Source of the DNA: CAWKKW01 sp963850345
GTDB lineage: Bacteria; Acidobacteriota; Terriglobia; Terriglobales; Acidobacteriaceae
Direction of reading: 5' to 3'
Length of the DNA stretch: 64,000 nucleotides
NCBI GenBank assembly: GCA_963850345.1
Contig: CAWKKW010000002.1
Coordinates: forward strand, 496,001-560,000
Part shown: positions 19,354 to 27,819 of the stretch, piece after piece
How positions within the stretch are numbered: the first letter of the stretch is position 1
How the letters are laid out: every line of letters starts with the position of its first letter
The notes under the pieces: generated by a model
Database searches by the model: none
What the model was told of the DNA's origin: nothing
Seen by the model: only the letters and a program-made list of their open reading frames with translations
Translations under genes and position numbers: made by a program

Positions 19354-19367
19354 CGGTTCTAGAACCG
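19354..19367. promoter_or_regulatory. Perfect 14-bp palindrome in the MBL/yceH divergent gap
   Basis: CGGTTCTAGAACCG is self-complementary over all 14 bases. It lies roughly midway between the two divergent start codons (19311 and 19430), as expected for an operator acting on both genes. A second small inverted repeat, ATCGTG/CACGAT at 19390-19405, lies closer to yceH. Confidence 0.4.
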
Positions 19368-19429
19368 TCAGCTTACGATTTGCCCTATCATCGTGCTCAC
19401 ACGATATTCGACAGGAACAGGACCTCTTT

Positions 19430-20089
19430 GTGAACATTTTGCTAACCGTAGTGGAGACTCGGGTACTGGGCTGCCTGATTGAGAAGGAAGTGACAACCCC
19501 GGATTATTACCCGCTGTCGATCAACGCACTGATCAATGCCTGCAACCAGAAATCCAGCCGCGATCCGGTGATGGAGCTGGATGAGGATGCGGTACGGCAG
19601 GGGCTGCATGGCTTGCAGGACAAGGGACTGGTCCGGGCCACGATGGACAGCCGGGTCTCAAAATACGAGCACCTGTTTCAGGAGAAGTTCAACTTCGGGC
19701 GGAAAGAGATTGCGGTTCTGGATCTGCTCTTTTTGCGGGGGCCGCAGACTCCGGGTGAGCTGCGCAGCCGGACCGAGCGGCTGTACCGATTTGATGAACT
19801 GAGCGATGTGCAGACCACGCTGCAGCGTCTGATTGAGCGGGATCCGCCGCTGGTGAAGGTGCTGCCGCGCCAGCCCGGCACCAAGGAATTGCGCTACGCA
19901 CACCTGTTTTCAGGAAATGTAGAGCTGCCGGACGCTCCGGCAGCGGGTGTGTGGACGCCTTCAGGCGAAGAGACGGCCCAATTGTCGGAACGTATGACAT
20001 TGCTGGAACAGCAGATAGGCGCACTGCAGCAGGAAGTCGCCGAATTGAAAAAGCAGTTAGCAATCGAAAATCGGGTTCAGCCGCAATAG
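19430..20089 (+). CDS. yceH: YceH family protein (DUF480)
   Basis: A 219-aa protein of the conserved YceH/DUF480 family: two winged-helix-like domains and a C-terminal coiled coil (about residues 180-212, LSERMTLLEQQIGALQQEVAELKKQ). Recognisable conserved segments are RVLGCLIEKEVTTPDYYPLSINAL, ACNQKSSRDPV and LLRGPQTPGELRSRTERL-like stretches. The molecular function is not known; the fold suggests nucleic-acid or protein binding. The start is GTG 19430, which gives the family's usual short N-terminus. A 12-bp palindrome GGGGCATGCCCC at 20121-20132 lies downstream. Confidence 0.88.
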   Translation: MNILLTVVETRVLGCLIEKEVTTPDYYPLSINALINACNQKSSRDPVMELDEDAVRQGLHGLQDKGLVRATMDSRVSKYEHLFQEKFNFGRKEIAVLDLLFLRGPQTPGELRSRTERLYRFDELSDVQTTLQRLIERDPPLVKVLPRQPGTKELRYAHLFSGNVELPDAPAAGVWTPSGEETAQLSERMTLLEQQIGALQQEVAELKKQLAIENRVQPQ

Positions 20090-20343
20090 CGGTTATTGTG
20101 ATGGGGTGAACAGAGGCCCAGGGGCATGCCCCGAAAGTTGTAGCTCAGGGTTCGCCGTAGAGACGTATTCTGATTTCGTTCTACCACGGTGTTTAGTTTC
20201 CGAGAGGGCGTACATCCCCGGTAGTTCAAACAGGAATCTTTCTTTGTGTTCCCTACTAGCGATACTGCCTTGGCTCTCGCTGGTGCCCAGAAGTTGACCG
20301 GATCTCCCCCGATTGGCGGCTGTTTCGACCTGTTGTGCCATCC
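20090..20343. other. Gap between convergent yceH and dnaE2
   Basis: About 250 bases with no convincing gene. It holds a 12-bp palindrome (20121-20132) that could form a small hairpin with a CATG loop. Otherwise nothing recognisable is seen on either strand. Confidence 0.5.
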
Positions 20344-23300
20344 CTAATGAAAATCATGAGACCGTACATCGGCTGCGCTGACTTGCAGCGGATGGACAGA
20401 TGTCGCTTTCACTGAGATCACATTCGTTTCGTTCTGCAAGACTCCTTCGACCAGAAGAAATTTCCCATAGGTCACAAGTGCGCGGTTCTGTTCGTAGAGA
20501 TCCGGCTGAATAATCGCGTTTGAAATGCCACTCTCGTCCTCGATGCTGAGGAAGACAAAGCCGCTCGCGGTTCCAGGACGCTGGCGGGCGATCACGCAGC
20601 CAGCAATGCGCGCCTTGCATCCGTCGGTGAGTCGCTGGAGATCGAGCGCCCGCGTGATGCCCATGGTGTTGAGGCGATCGCGATGATAGGCCATCGGATG
20701 CTTGCCGACGGTGAGGCCGGTGCCGCGAAAATCGGCGACCAGCCGCTCTTCAGTGGTCATCTGCAGCAGGGGTGACTGGCCGCTCCGCTCGTTCTTCTCT
20801 TTAGCGGAATGGAACAGCGAGCCGGGATTGCGTCCGGCGTGTTCAGCCTGCCAGAGGGCGTCGCGGCGATGAATCTTTTCGCCCAGAGAGTTCAGTGCGC
20901 CGATCTGCGCCAGCGCAACCAGTTCATGCTTGCGCAGCTCTGGAACACGGCGAGCGAGATCGTAGACCGATTCGTAATCGCCGCGCGCACGTTCTTCCAC
21001 GATGGCCTGGCCGGGCTGCAGTCGAAGTCCGCGTGCATAGTTCAGCCCCATACGCAGGGCTAACCGCTCCCCGCCTGCGCGGATCTGGTCGGCAGGCAGC
21101 GGCTCCAGGGTGCAGAGCCACTGAGAAGCGAGCACATCAATGGGTTTCACCTTCAGGCCGTGCCGCTGGGCGTCTTTCACGATGGTGGCCGGGGAATAAA
21201 ATCCCATAGGCTGGTTGTTGAGTAAGGCGCAGGTGAACGCGGCCAGGTAATACTCCTTTAGATAGGCGCTGGCATACGCGATCAGAGCAAAGCTGGCAGC
21301 ATGAGACTCGGGAAATCCATAGAGGGCAAACGCGCTGATGGACTGGATAATCTCCTCCTGCGCATGAGAGTCCACGCGGTTGGCCGTCATTCCCTGGCGA
21401 AGCTTCACTTCCAGTTCGCGCATCTTGGCCTGAGAACGTCGCATGCCAATGGCGCGCCGCAGTTCTTCGGCTTCGCCACCGGTGAAGTTGGCAATCACCA
21501 TCGCGATGCGAATCAACTGTTCCTGAAACAGGGGAATGCCGAGCGTGCGCTCAAGGACAGGAACCAGCAGCGGATGCGGATAACTCACCGCCTGCTTTTT
21601 CTGCCGCCGCTGCATGTACGGGTTCATCATCTTGCCCACGATCGGACCGGGGCGAATGATGGCAACCTGCACCACCAGGTCGTAGAACTTCTCCGGATGA
21701 TTGCGCGGCAATGCGGACATCTGCGCACGGCTCTCTACCTGAAACATGCCCACGGTGTCGGCATTCTGCAACGTTCTATATACATCGGCGGATTGAGGAA
21801 GCTGTGCGTAATCGAGTGTCTCGCGATAGTGTGCGGGGACTAACTCGAGGCAATCTTTCAGGACCGCCATCATGCCCAGGCCGAGCAGATCGACCTTGAT
21901 GATCTTCATGTCGGAGCAATCTTCTTTATCCCACTGCACGACGACACGTCCGGGCATGGATGCGGGTTCCAGCGGGACTACCGAATTGAGCTGGCCCTGG
22001 CAGATAACCATGCCGCCCGAGTGCTGCCCCAGATGCCGGGGGATATCCTGCATGCGAAAGCAAATCTCAAGATACTTGGTGATGCGGGGATGCTTCAGGT
22101 CCATGCCGGCTGTGCGGAAGCTTTGTTCCAGGGTGTCGTTTGGGCCTTTCCACTCCCATGAACCTACAAGCCCGGTGAGCCGGTTCAAGGTATCAGCGTC
22201 AAAACCGAGCGCCTTGCCTGCCTCGCGCGAAGCTGACCTGCCGCGATAGGTGATGACGTTGGCTGTCATGGCCGCGCCTAATTCTCCATACCGCTGATAC
22301 ACATATTGAATGGCGCGTTCGCGATCGTCGCCGCTGGGCAGATCGAGATCGATGTCGGGCCACTCGCCACGTTCTTCAGAAAGAAAGCGTTCGAAGAGCA
22401 ACTTCATGCCGACTGGGTCGACGGCAGTAATGCCGAGCGCATAACAAACGACGCTGTTTGCGGCCGATCCACGGCCCTGCACCAGCATGCCTTCGTGACC
22501 ACAGAACTGCACGATATCCCACACTATGAGGAAGTACCCCGCCAGGCCGAGTTGCTTGATGAGCCGCACTTCCCTTTCGGCCTGTTTGCTGGCACGCGCG
22601 TAGAGATCCGCATTCCGCTTGGGTTGGTAACGAAGGCGCACACCTTCTTCCACGCGCTTGGCAAGAAAGGAATCCATCGTCTCGTTCTCGGGTACGGGAT
22701 ACGCGGGAAACTGATACCCCAGGTCATCTAACTCAAAACTAAGTCGCGAGGAAAGCCACTGGGTGTTCTCGATAGCTTCGGGCAGATCCCAGAACAGCTC
22801 GCTCATCTCGCGTGCGGAGCGCAGATGTCGTTCCGCATTCAACGCAAGCAGGCGGCCGGCGGTGTCGAGGGTTGACTTATTGCGAATGCAGGTGAGCACG
22901 TCGAGTAACTCTCGGTCGTAGCCGGTCGCATAACTCACCCCATTGGTCGCCACGAATGGCAGCCGATACGAACGGGCGAGATCCAGGGCAATGCGGTTAC
23001 GCCACTCTTCTTCGCGATCGAAATGGCGCTGTAACTCGACATACACATTTTCGCGACCGAAGAGATAGAGCAGCCGCTCGATCTCTCTGCGTGCTTCCGC
23101 AGCGCCGCCGCGAGCGATCGCCGCCGACAAGGGGCCTTCCTCGCCGCCTGTAAGGCAGATGAGCCCTTCGCTGTGCTCTTCCACTTCGTCGATGTGGGCT
23201 GCGCCTTCAGCTTTCTTGCCCTCGCGCAACTTATAACTCGTGATCAGGCGGCATAGGTTTTGATAGCCGGTGCGAGAAGTAGCAAGAACGGGCAAACGTA

Positions 23301-23577
23301 CGGGCTCCTTCGGAATCTGGTGTGGCAGATAGGCTGACGGCCGTAGTCGCTCACCCACATCGCCGACCGCGATCTCGGCGCCGATGTGCGCACGCACTCC
23401 GATCTTCTTGCCCGAGGTATGAAAGCGTGGCGCGCCATAGACTCCGTTGCGATCGAGCAGCGCCATGGCCGGCATCTCGAGTTCGGCAGCACGCGCCATC
23501 AGCGCCTCCGGCAAAGAGGCGCCCTCGAGAAAGCTGAAAGCGCTGCGGGCATGAAGTTCGATATATCGGGATTTCAA
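20344..23577 (-). CDS. dnaE2: Error-prone DNA polymerase DnaE2 (ImuC)
   Basis: A 1077-aa C-family polymerase. The N-terminal PHP domain (YIELHARSAFSFLEGAS, then LLDRNGVYGAPRF) is followed by the polymerase core with catalytic acidic residues in WPDIDLDLPSGDDRE, and an OB-fold near the C-terminus. The length near 1080 and SFLEGAS start are typical of DnaE2, not the replicative DnaE1. It performs translesion synthesis with ImuA and ImuB during DNA damage. The start is TTG 23577, preceded by AGGTGG at 8-base spacing; no ATG lies before the conserved PHP start. The gap to imuB is 10 bases, so they are cotranscribed. Confidence 0.95.
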   Translation of the reverse strand: MKSRYIELHARSAFSFLEGASLPEALMARAAELEMPAMALLDRNGVYGAPRFHTSGKKIGVRAHIGAEIAVGDVGERLRPSAYLPHQIPKEPVRLPVLATSRTGYQNLCRLITSYKLREGKKAEGAAHIDEVEEHSEGLICLTGGEEGPLSAAIARGGAAEARREIERLLYLFGRENVYVELQRHFDREEEWRNRIALDLARSYRLPFVATNGVSYATGYDRELLDVLTCIRNKSTLDTAGRLLALNAERHLRSAREMSELFWDLPEAIENTQWLSSRLSFELDDLGYQFPAYPVPENETMDSFLAKRVEEGVRLRYQPKRNADLYARASKQAEREVRLIKQLGLAGYFLIVWDIVQFCGHEGMLVQGRGSAANSVVCYALGITAVDPVGMKLLFERFLSEERGEWPDIDLDLPSGDDRERAIQYVYQRYGELGAAMTANVITYRGRSASREAGKALGFDADTLNRLTGLVGSWEWKGPNDTLEQSFRTAGMDLKHPRITKYLEICFRMQDIPRHLGQHSGGMVICQGQLNSVVPLEPASMPGRVVVQWDKEDCSDMKIIKVDLLGLGMMAVLKDCLELVPAHYRETLDYAQLPQSADVYRTLQNADTVGMFQVESRAQMSALPRNHPEKFYDLVVQVAIIRPGPIVGKMMNPYMQRRQKKQAVSYPHPLLVPVLERTLGIPLFQEQLIRIAMVIANFTGGEAEELRRAIGMRRSQAKMRELEVKLRQGMTANRVDSHAQEEIIQSISAFALYGFPESHAASFALIAYASAYLKEYYLAAFTCALLNNQPMGFYSPATIVKDAQRHGLKVKPIDVLASQWLCTLEPLPADQIRAGGERLALRMGLNYARGLRLQPGQAIVEERARGDYESVYDLARRVPELRKHELVALAQIGALNSLGEKIHRRDALWQAEHAGRNPGSLFHSAKEKNERSGQSPLLQMTTEERLVADFRGTGLTVGKHPMAYHRDRLNTMGITRALDLQRLTDGCKARIAGCVIARQRPGTASGFVFLSIEDESGISNAIIQPDLYEQNRALVTYGKFLLVEGVLQNETNVISVKATSVHPLQVSAADVRSHDFH

Positions 23578-23587
23578 AGCCTGCCAC

Positions 23588-25108
23588 CTAGTCGTAAATT
23601 CCCTGCATGTACCAGCAGTTCGAAGCGGGATCGTGAGCGATGCGGCTGATCATTCTCGTCTGACCCGCAAGTTCAACATCCCATTCTTCGCGGCACCAGC
23701 AACTTTCCGACCACCACTCTCCGCTGCTTCGCCATGGCCCGGCAGAGTGAATAACGTTGTAGTAGGAGCCTTCAAAGGTAAGGCCAGCGGGTTTCTGCGC
23801 ATGGATGGTTACGTGAATAGCCTGCGGCGGGCGGCAGACGCGCAGCACCGCAGGCACAGGCGAGGGTGCAGTTGCGGCTTGCTGCCGCGGCGCGGGAGGC
23901 GCGAACGCGGACACACGAAACGCTTCCGGTCGATGCGAATCCAGAAGTTCGGGGGCACCAACTCGGTTCTCGCCCAGCAGCTTTCGCAAGCGGGCCAGCA
24001 ACACTTCCAGCCGGCCCGGCTCGGGCGCCTGGGGCAAAAATAATCCATGCTGTGCACGATGCGGGCGAGCGGACTCCACGCGCACACCAACCGCAACAAC
24101 GGCTGCTTGCGGGGGATGCGTTTCCAGATCCAGCTGTACCAGCTTCAACAATGTACGCGCTTCCTGCGAAGGCAGCGCCGGACGAACGACACGCGAATGG
24201 AGCAGGGCGCGGCCCTCTTTTTTGGAATCGAGCGTGAGCGTAACCTGCACCGAGGCGATCGCCAGCGCTCGCTGCTGTACGCGCATCAGCAAGGAATCGA
24301 GCATGCGCGCCAGTAAAAATAGCAGCGGCTCTAATTCCTCCACCGGGTATTCCAACTCCATGGTCTCAACCAGCTCGGAGCGGAAGTCCGCCTCGACAGG
24401 AACCAGCAGATGCGGCTGCTCCCCACGGGCCATTGCGCGCAGACGCTTACCTTGTTGACCGATGCGGGCGATCAGTTCTCGTTCAGGAAGCGCGGCCAGA
24501 TCGGCGCAGTTACGAATTCCCCATAGTTTGAAGGTCTCGCTCATTTCCGTAGATAGGTCGAGAACTTCGAGCAGCAGCGGGCCCAATACATCTGCCTCCG
24601 CTCCGGGCGCGAGCAGCGTGATGCCGCTGCAGCCGCGGGCCGCGCAAACGGCTGCATGAAAGTTCGCTGAGACCGCGATGTGAACACGCAGTCCATGATC
24701 GAGAGCTTTGCCGCGGGCGGCGTGCGCCAGTTGCCGCGGATCACCAAACAAGCTTTGGGTCCCTCGAATATCGAGCACTACGGTACCGCCGGGCTCCTCG
24801 GTGTATTCCTGAGGAACCACTTCGATGCGCGGAGAGAAAGTAGCGGCGCATTCGAGTAACACGTTTTGTGCGGAGGCTTCTTCTGCAAGCGAGCGGCGAT
24901 GCAGACGCAGGCCCTGAAACGACTCTGCCTGCAGGCGGCTCATGCCCACGGCCACACCGCGTTCGCGGGCCTGGGCATTGAGCGCAAAGATGGTTTCAAG
25001 CGGCGGTTCTCCGGCAAGAATCGCAATCGCTAGCGGGTGTAGTTCCGGGCGCAGCCGCGATGCAGCCTGCACGGCAAAATCCGGAGCATGCAAGCAGGCG
25101 TACATCAT
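23588..25108 (-). CDS. imuB: ImuB, catalytically dead Y-family polymerase homologue
   Basis: A 506-aa Y-family-like protein. The fold is recognisable (MMYACLHAPDFAVQA at the start, GVAVGMSRLQAE, a helix-hairpin-helix region ALPERELIARIGQQGKRL). The usual acidic active-site motifs are missing: the S-x-D-E position reads EYTEEPGG and the N-terminal D-x-D is replaced. This is the hallmark of ImuB, which acts as a clamp-binding adaptor recruiting DnaE2. ATG 25108 overlaps the imuA stop (ATGA), so that start is preferred to ATG 25117 and to the much longer open frame. Confidence 0.92.
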   Translation of the reverse strand: MMYACLHAPDFAVQAASRLRPELHPLAIAILAGEPPLETIFALNAQARERGVAVGMSRLQAESFQGLRLHRRSLAEEASAQNVLLECAATFSPRIEVVPQEYTEEPGGTVVLDIRGTQSLFGDPRQLAHAARGKALDHGLRVHIAVSANFHAAVCAARGCSGITLLAPGAEADVLGPLLLEVLDLSTEMSETFKLWGIRNCADLAALPERELIARIGQQGKRLRAMARGEQPHLLVPVEADFRSELVETMELEYPVEELEPLLFLLARMLDSLLMRVQQRALAIASVQVTLTLDSKKEGRALLHSRVVRPALPSQEARTLLKLVQLDLETHPPQAAVVAVGVRVESARPHRAQHGLFLPQAPEPGRLEVLLARLRKLLGENRVGAPELLDSHRPEAFRVSAFAPPAPRQQAATAPSPVPAVLRVCRPPQAIHVTIHAQKPAGLTFEGSYYNVIHSAGPWRSSGEWWSESCWCREEWDVELAGQTRMISRIAHDPASNCWYMQGIYD

Positions 25109-26238
25109 CGCACCCATGGTGAACGACCGGCCCAGGAGACGCTGCCGGGTGCTTTTTTGCGCAGAGGAGAGACTTCGTTTTCCCCGCGCTTGCGGTCGAG
25201 AGACACGCGGTATTCCACGCCTTGAAAGAGCGCCGTTTCTAACGAGGCGGACCAGGTTTGCTGCGCCTGTTCGCAATGCAGCACCACCGACGCGCAACTC
25301 TTAGCGCAGGAAGTCTGCGTGAGCAAAATCAACGCAGCTTGTGCCTGTTCCGCGGCTAAGCGAAAGCGATACCAGGTAGCCAACGGAACGCGCAGCGCAT
25401 CTTCCGCGGCAATGTTTCCCATGTCGAGAACCAGCAGGCTGAACCCACCAGCCTGCAGCAGCAGGTCGGTTGCCTTGAGCACGTATTCCAATCTTGCCCA
25501 AGGCCTGTCGGCTTTCGCGGACGGGAATGTTCGCGGCGCCGAGAATGGCGGCGTATCGCGCGCAGTCAGATCGACAGCAGGCTTGAGCACGGAGTCGCCA
25601 CGCCGCGAAGGCAGACGATCGGTGGCCACCTGCTCCTGCTTGCGACGATGCGGCTGGGCTTCCGCGCAGCGCGGAGTCATATCCGCCAACGGCCGATTGG
25701 GTGCGCCGGGAGTGCCGATTCGCTTATCGCGCAGCAAGCCGCCTTCTCCGCGAAACAATTGTGACACGGCGTGATCCATGTTGCGGACCTCGCTGCGCGG
25801 GTGCATCGAGTTGCCATAGGTCGGCGTGGAATCGACTTTTTGCAGCGGGCGTCTCAGCTGCCCCTTGGGTGCGTGCGAGACGGAAGAAGCTGAACCTCCG
25901 CCGCGCACCCAGAGCAGTCGTTCCATGTCCACACCGCACGCCGCTGCCGACTGTGGATCGAGCGCATCATCCACATCCATCCAGGTGCAGGCGGCTCCGT
26001 GTTGCGTGAGGCGAGCGAGGGTGGAGAGGGCCAGTGCGGTTCTTCCAGTGGAGGCCAGGCCGACAACTTCGCTTATCGCGCCGCGAGGAAATCCTCCCTC
26101 GAGAAGTGCATCGATTGCAGCAATTCCTGTAGGAAACAGCTCGACAGCGGGACGCAGGCGCGGGGATAAGGCGCCCGGAACCCGCTTGGAAAGGGCGCCT
26201 TCTATTTCGAGTTTGAGTGCGGCGGCGGAACGTAGCAT
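25105..26238 (-). CDS. imuA: ImuA-like RecA-fold protein with long linker
   Basis: A 377-aa RecA/ImuA-like protein, the first gene of the mutasome cassette. The N-terminal half has PTGIAAIDALLEGGFPRGAISEVVG and a Walker A-like GLASTGRTA in which the usual Lys is Arg, then a Walker B-like TWMDVDD. A region of about 120 residues (roughly 130-245), rich in Arg, Pro and Gln, interrupts the fold. The RecA-like part then resumes with LLLQAGGFSLLVLDMG and a C-terminal segment. ImuA is thought to link the mutasome to RecA. Its stop overlaps the imuB start. GGAGG precedes the ATG. Confidence 0.85.
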   Translation of the reverse strand: MLRSAAALKLEIEGALSKRVPGALSPRLRPAVELFPTGIAAIDALLEGGFPRGAISEVVGLASTGRTALALSTLARLTQHGAACTWMDVDDALDPQSAAACGVDMERLLWVRGGGSASSVSHAPKGQLRRPLQKVDSTPTYGNSMHPRSEVRNMDHAVSQLFRGEGGLLRDKRIGTPGAPNRPLADMTPRCAEAQPHRRKQEQVATDRLPSRRGDSVLKPAVDLTARDTPPFSAPRTFPSAKADRPWARLEYVLKATDLLLQAGGFSLLVLDMGNIAAEDALRVPLATWYRFRLAAEQAQAALILLTQTSCAKSCASVVLHCEQAQQTWSASLETALFQGVEYRVSLDRKRGENEVSPLRKKAPGSVSWAGRSPWVR

Positions 26239-26260
26239 GGGCGAGAAAGGAGGCGGACGT

Positions 26261-26318
26261 ATTCGCTTTTTGTTCGCCTTGTCATGCTTACTGTCGCCCG
26301 CCAGGTCCCTGATGTCAA
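26261..26318 (-). promoter_or_regulatory. Candidate damage-inducible promoter of imuA-imuB-dnaE2
   Basis: On the minus strand TTGACA (26318-26313) is a perfect -35 with a weak -10 about 17 bases on. Downstream of it is GAAC-N7-GAAT (26275-26261), one base off the direct-repeat LexA box GAAC-N7-GAAC known from Alphaproteobacteria. The position, just after the likely transcription start and before the SD, suits an operator. LexA box types in Acidobacteriota are not known to me, so this is tentative. Confidence 0.35.
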
Positions 26319-26358
26319 CCTGTGGAAAATGCCCGTTCTAAGTCTTTGAAAATGCGGT

Positions 26359-27015
26359 TCAGGCAGCTTTCAGCTGCGCAAGGTAGAGGGCTACCTGCTT
26401 AAGATCCTCGATGAACATGGCGGTTTCCTGAGCCCGGACGAGGTCATCCGGAGCCCGCAAAATGGATGACGGATGGACCGTAGCCATGAAATGGGGGCCG
26501 GTGCCGAGGTCGATCAGTTCGCCGCGCCGCTGGGTCACGCGAAAGGATTTGCCGAGCAGAGATTGAGCGGCGGTCGCGCCCAGACACACCACCACCATGG
26601 GCTGAACGGCTTCCACTTCCGCATCGAACCAGGGGCGGCAGGCAGCTACTTCCATGGCATTCGGCTTTTTGTGAAGTCGAACCTTTCCACGAGGTTCCCA
26701 TTTGAAGTGCTTGACAACGTTGGTGATATAGACCTGAGTGCGGTCGATGGCTGCCTGTTCCAGGCAACGATCAAGCAGCCGACCCGCGGGACCGACAAAG
26801 GGCCGGCCTTCGCGATCTTCTCGGTCCCCCGGTTGTTCCCCAACCATCAGGATTTCAGCTCCACGACGACCCTCGCCAAAGACAGCCTGGGTGCCAACGA
26901 GGTATAGATCACAACCTTTGCATTCCTGAACAGCCTCGCGCAGGACATTCAAGTTCCGTTCCTTAGGAACGAACGGTTCAGCAGAAGTTTTCGGGACCTT
27001 TGATTTCATATCCAT
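26359..27015 (-). CDS. udgX: UdgX-like uracil-DNA glycosylase
   Basis: A 218-aa Fe-S uracil-DNA glycosylase of the UdgX branch. Seen: N-terminal Fe-S cysteines in ECKGCDL (C32, C35), motif A as GEQPGDREDREGRPFVGPAG (family 4 has GEAPG), VYITNVVKHFKW, and the UdgX-specific insertion with its histidine, here RGKVRLHKKP (H115), where the usual motif is KRRIH. Motif B is VHPSSILRA. In UdgX proteins this His forms a covalent bond with the DNA at an excised uracil. It is cotranscribed with, or just upstream of, the imuA-imuB-dnaE2 cassette, which fits a DNA-damage role. Confidence 0.88.
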   Translation of the reverse strand: MDMKSKVPKTSAEPFVPKERNLNVLREAVQECKGCDLYLVGTQAVFGEGRRGAEILMVGEQPGDREDREGRPFVGPAGRLLDRCLEQAAIDRTQVYITNVVKHFKWEPRGKVRLHKKPNAMEVAACRPWFDAEVEAVQPMVVVCLGATAAQSLLGKSFRVTQRRGELIDLGTGPHFMATVHPSSILRAPDDLVRAQETAMFIEDLKQVALYLAQLKAA

Positions 27016-27041
27016 TTCTGATGCTCTCTATCCATTCAGGG

Positions 27042-27593
27042 CTACTTGCCGGGGGTAGTGGGCAGTGGGGTAACAGGTACGCGGAGGGCGCTCACAAATC
27101 GCGGAAACATCTCAAAGGCTGCGACCACGGCTGTCAGTTCGATCATCTCCTGGTCAGTGAAATGCGCCTTGGTAGCCGCATAGACCTGATCGTCGATGGC
27201 GTGAGCGGAGGCATGCAGGCGATCCGCATAACGCAGCCCGGCTCGCTCCCGCTCGGTGAAGGGCGCGCTGTCGTAGCTATGCAGGCCTTCGATCTGGGCG
27301 TCGGACGCGCCTCGTATGCGGGCGAGATAGGTGTGCGCCGAGACGCAGTATTCGCAGTCATTCAGATAAGCGACACGGGTGGCGATCAACTCCTTATAGC
27401 AGGCCGGTAGCGCGCCCTCTGACATGAGAGGTTTGAGCAAGGCTGCGAACCCAAGGGCGAGTTGGGGCACATGCGCCACGGTTTTGAACATGTAAGGGAT
27501 GACCCCCCGGTCTTCGAGGAGCTTGTCATAGAGGGGGTACAACTCAGGGGAAACCTGCTCCCGCTCCAACATTGCTATCCGTCCTTCGTGCAT
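27042..27593 (-). CDS. AhpD-like / carboxymuconolactone decarboxylase family protein
   Basis: A 183-aa all-helical protein. The motif DCEYCVSAHTYLAR carries the C-x-x-C-x-x-x-H redox centre of AhpD-like alkylhydroperoxidases. Other family features are KELIATRVAYLND before it and GLRYADRLH after. Its length and layout resemble peroxidase-related enzymes of this family, probably detoxifying organic hydroperoxides. ATG 27593 is chosen because GGAG lies 6 bases upstream; the frame is open 40 codons further, with ATG 27629 as an alternative. It ends 26 bases before the UdgX-like gene on the same strand, so a stress-response operon is plausible. Confidence 0.85.
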   Translation of the reverse strand: MHEGRIAMLEREQVSPELYPLYDKLLEDRGVIPYMFKTVAHVPQLALGFAALLKPLMSEGALPACYKELIATRVAYLNDCEYCVSAHTYLARIRGASDAQIEGLHSYDSAPFTERERAGLRYADRLHASAHAIDDQVYAATKAHFTDQEMIELTAVVAAFEMFPRFVSALRVPVTPLPTTPGK

Positions 27594-27819
27594 GCTTTTC
27601 TCCAGATGTGAACTGTAAATTGCAGCCATACATCTCCGCTGTAAACGAGCCTTTGGATCCCAGCGGAGGCTCGGCTCCCGGGAGCAGACGCGGCATTGGC
27701 GATCCGGAGACATCAGTGATACAAGTGAATCTCCAAAGATTGCTGACTGCTTACTCTCCCTGGGAGAGGCATTTCTTGATTAGACGATTGGCGATACGCT
27801 TTTGCTGAAAGGTCCGGGC
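27594..27819. other. Divergent gap between the AhpD-like and FHA-GAF-SpoIIE genes
   Basis: About 226 bases that must carry promoters for both directions. No convincing -35/-10 pair, operator or RNA structure was recognised. Confidence 0.4.

Noticed and set aside
20121..20132. GGGGCATGCCCC palindrome as terminator of yceH
   Set aside because: The stem is only four pairs around a CATG loop with no T-run. It is noted but not called a terminator.
23588..25108. ImuB as an active DNA polymerase
   Set aside because: The acidic catalytic residues of Y-family polymerases are missing at both usual positions, so an adaptor role is more likely.
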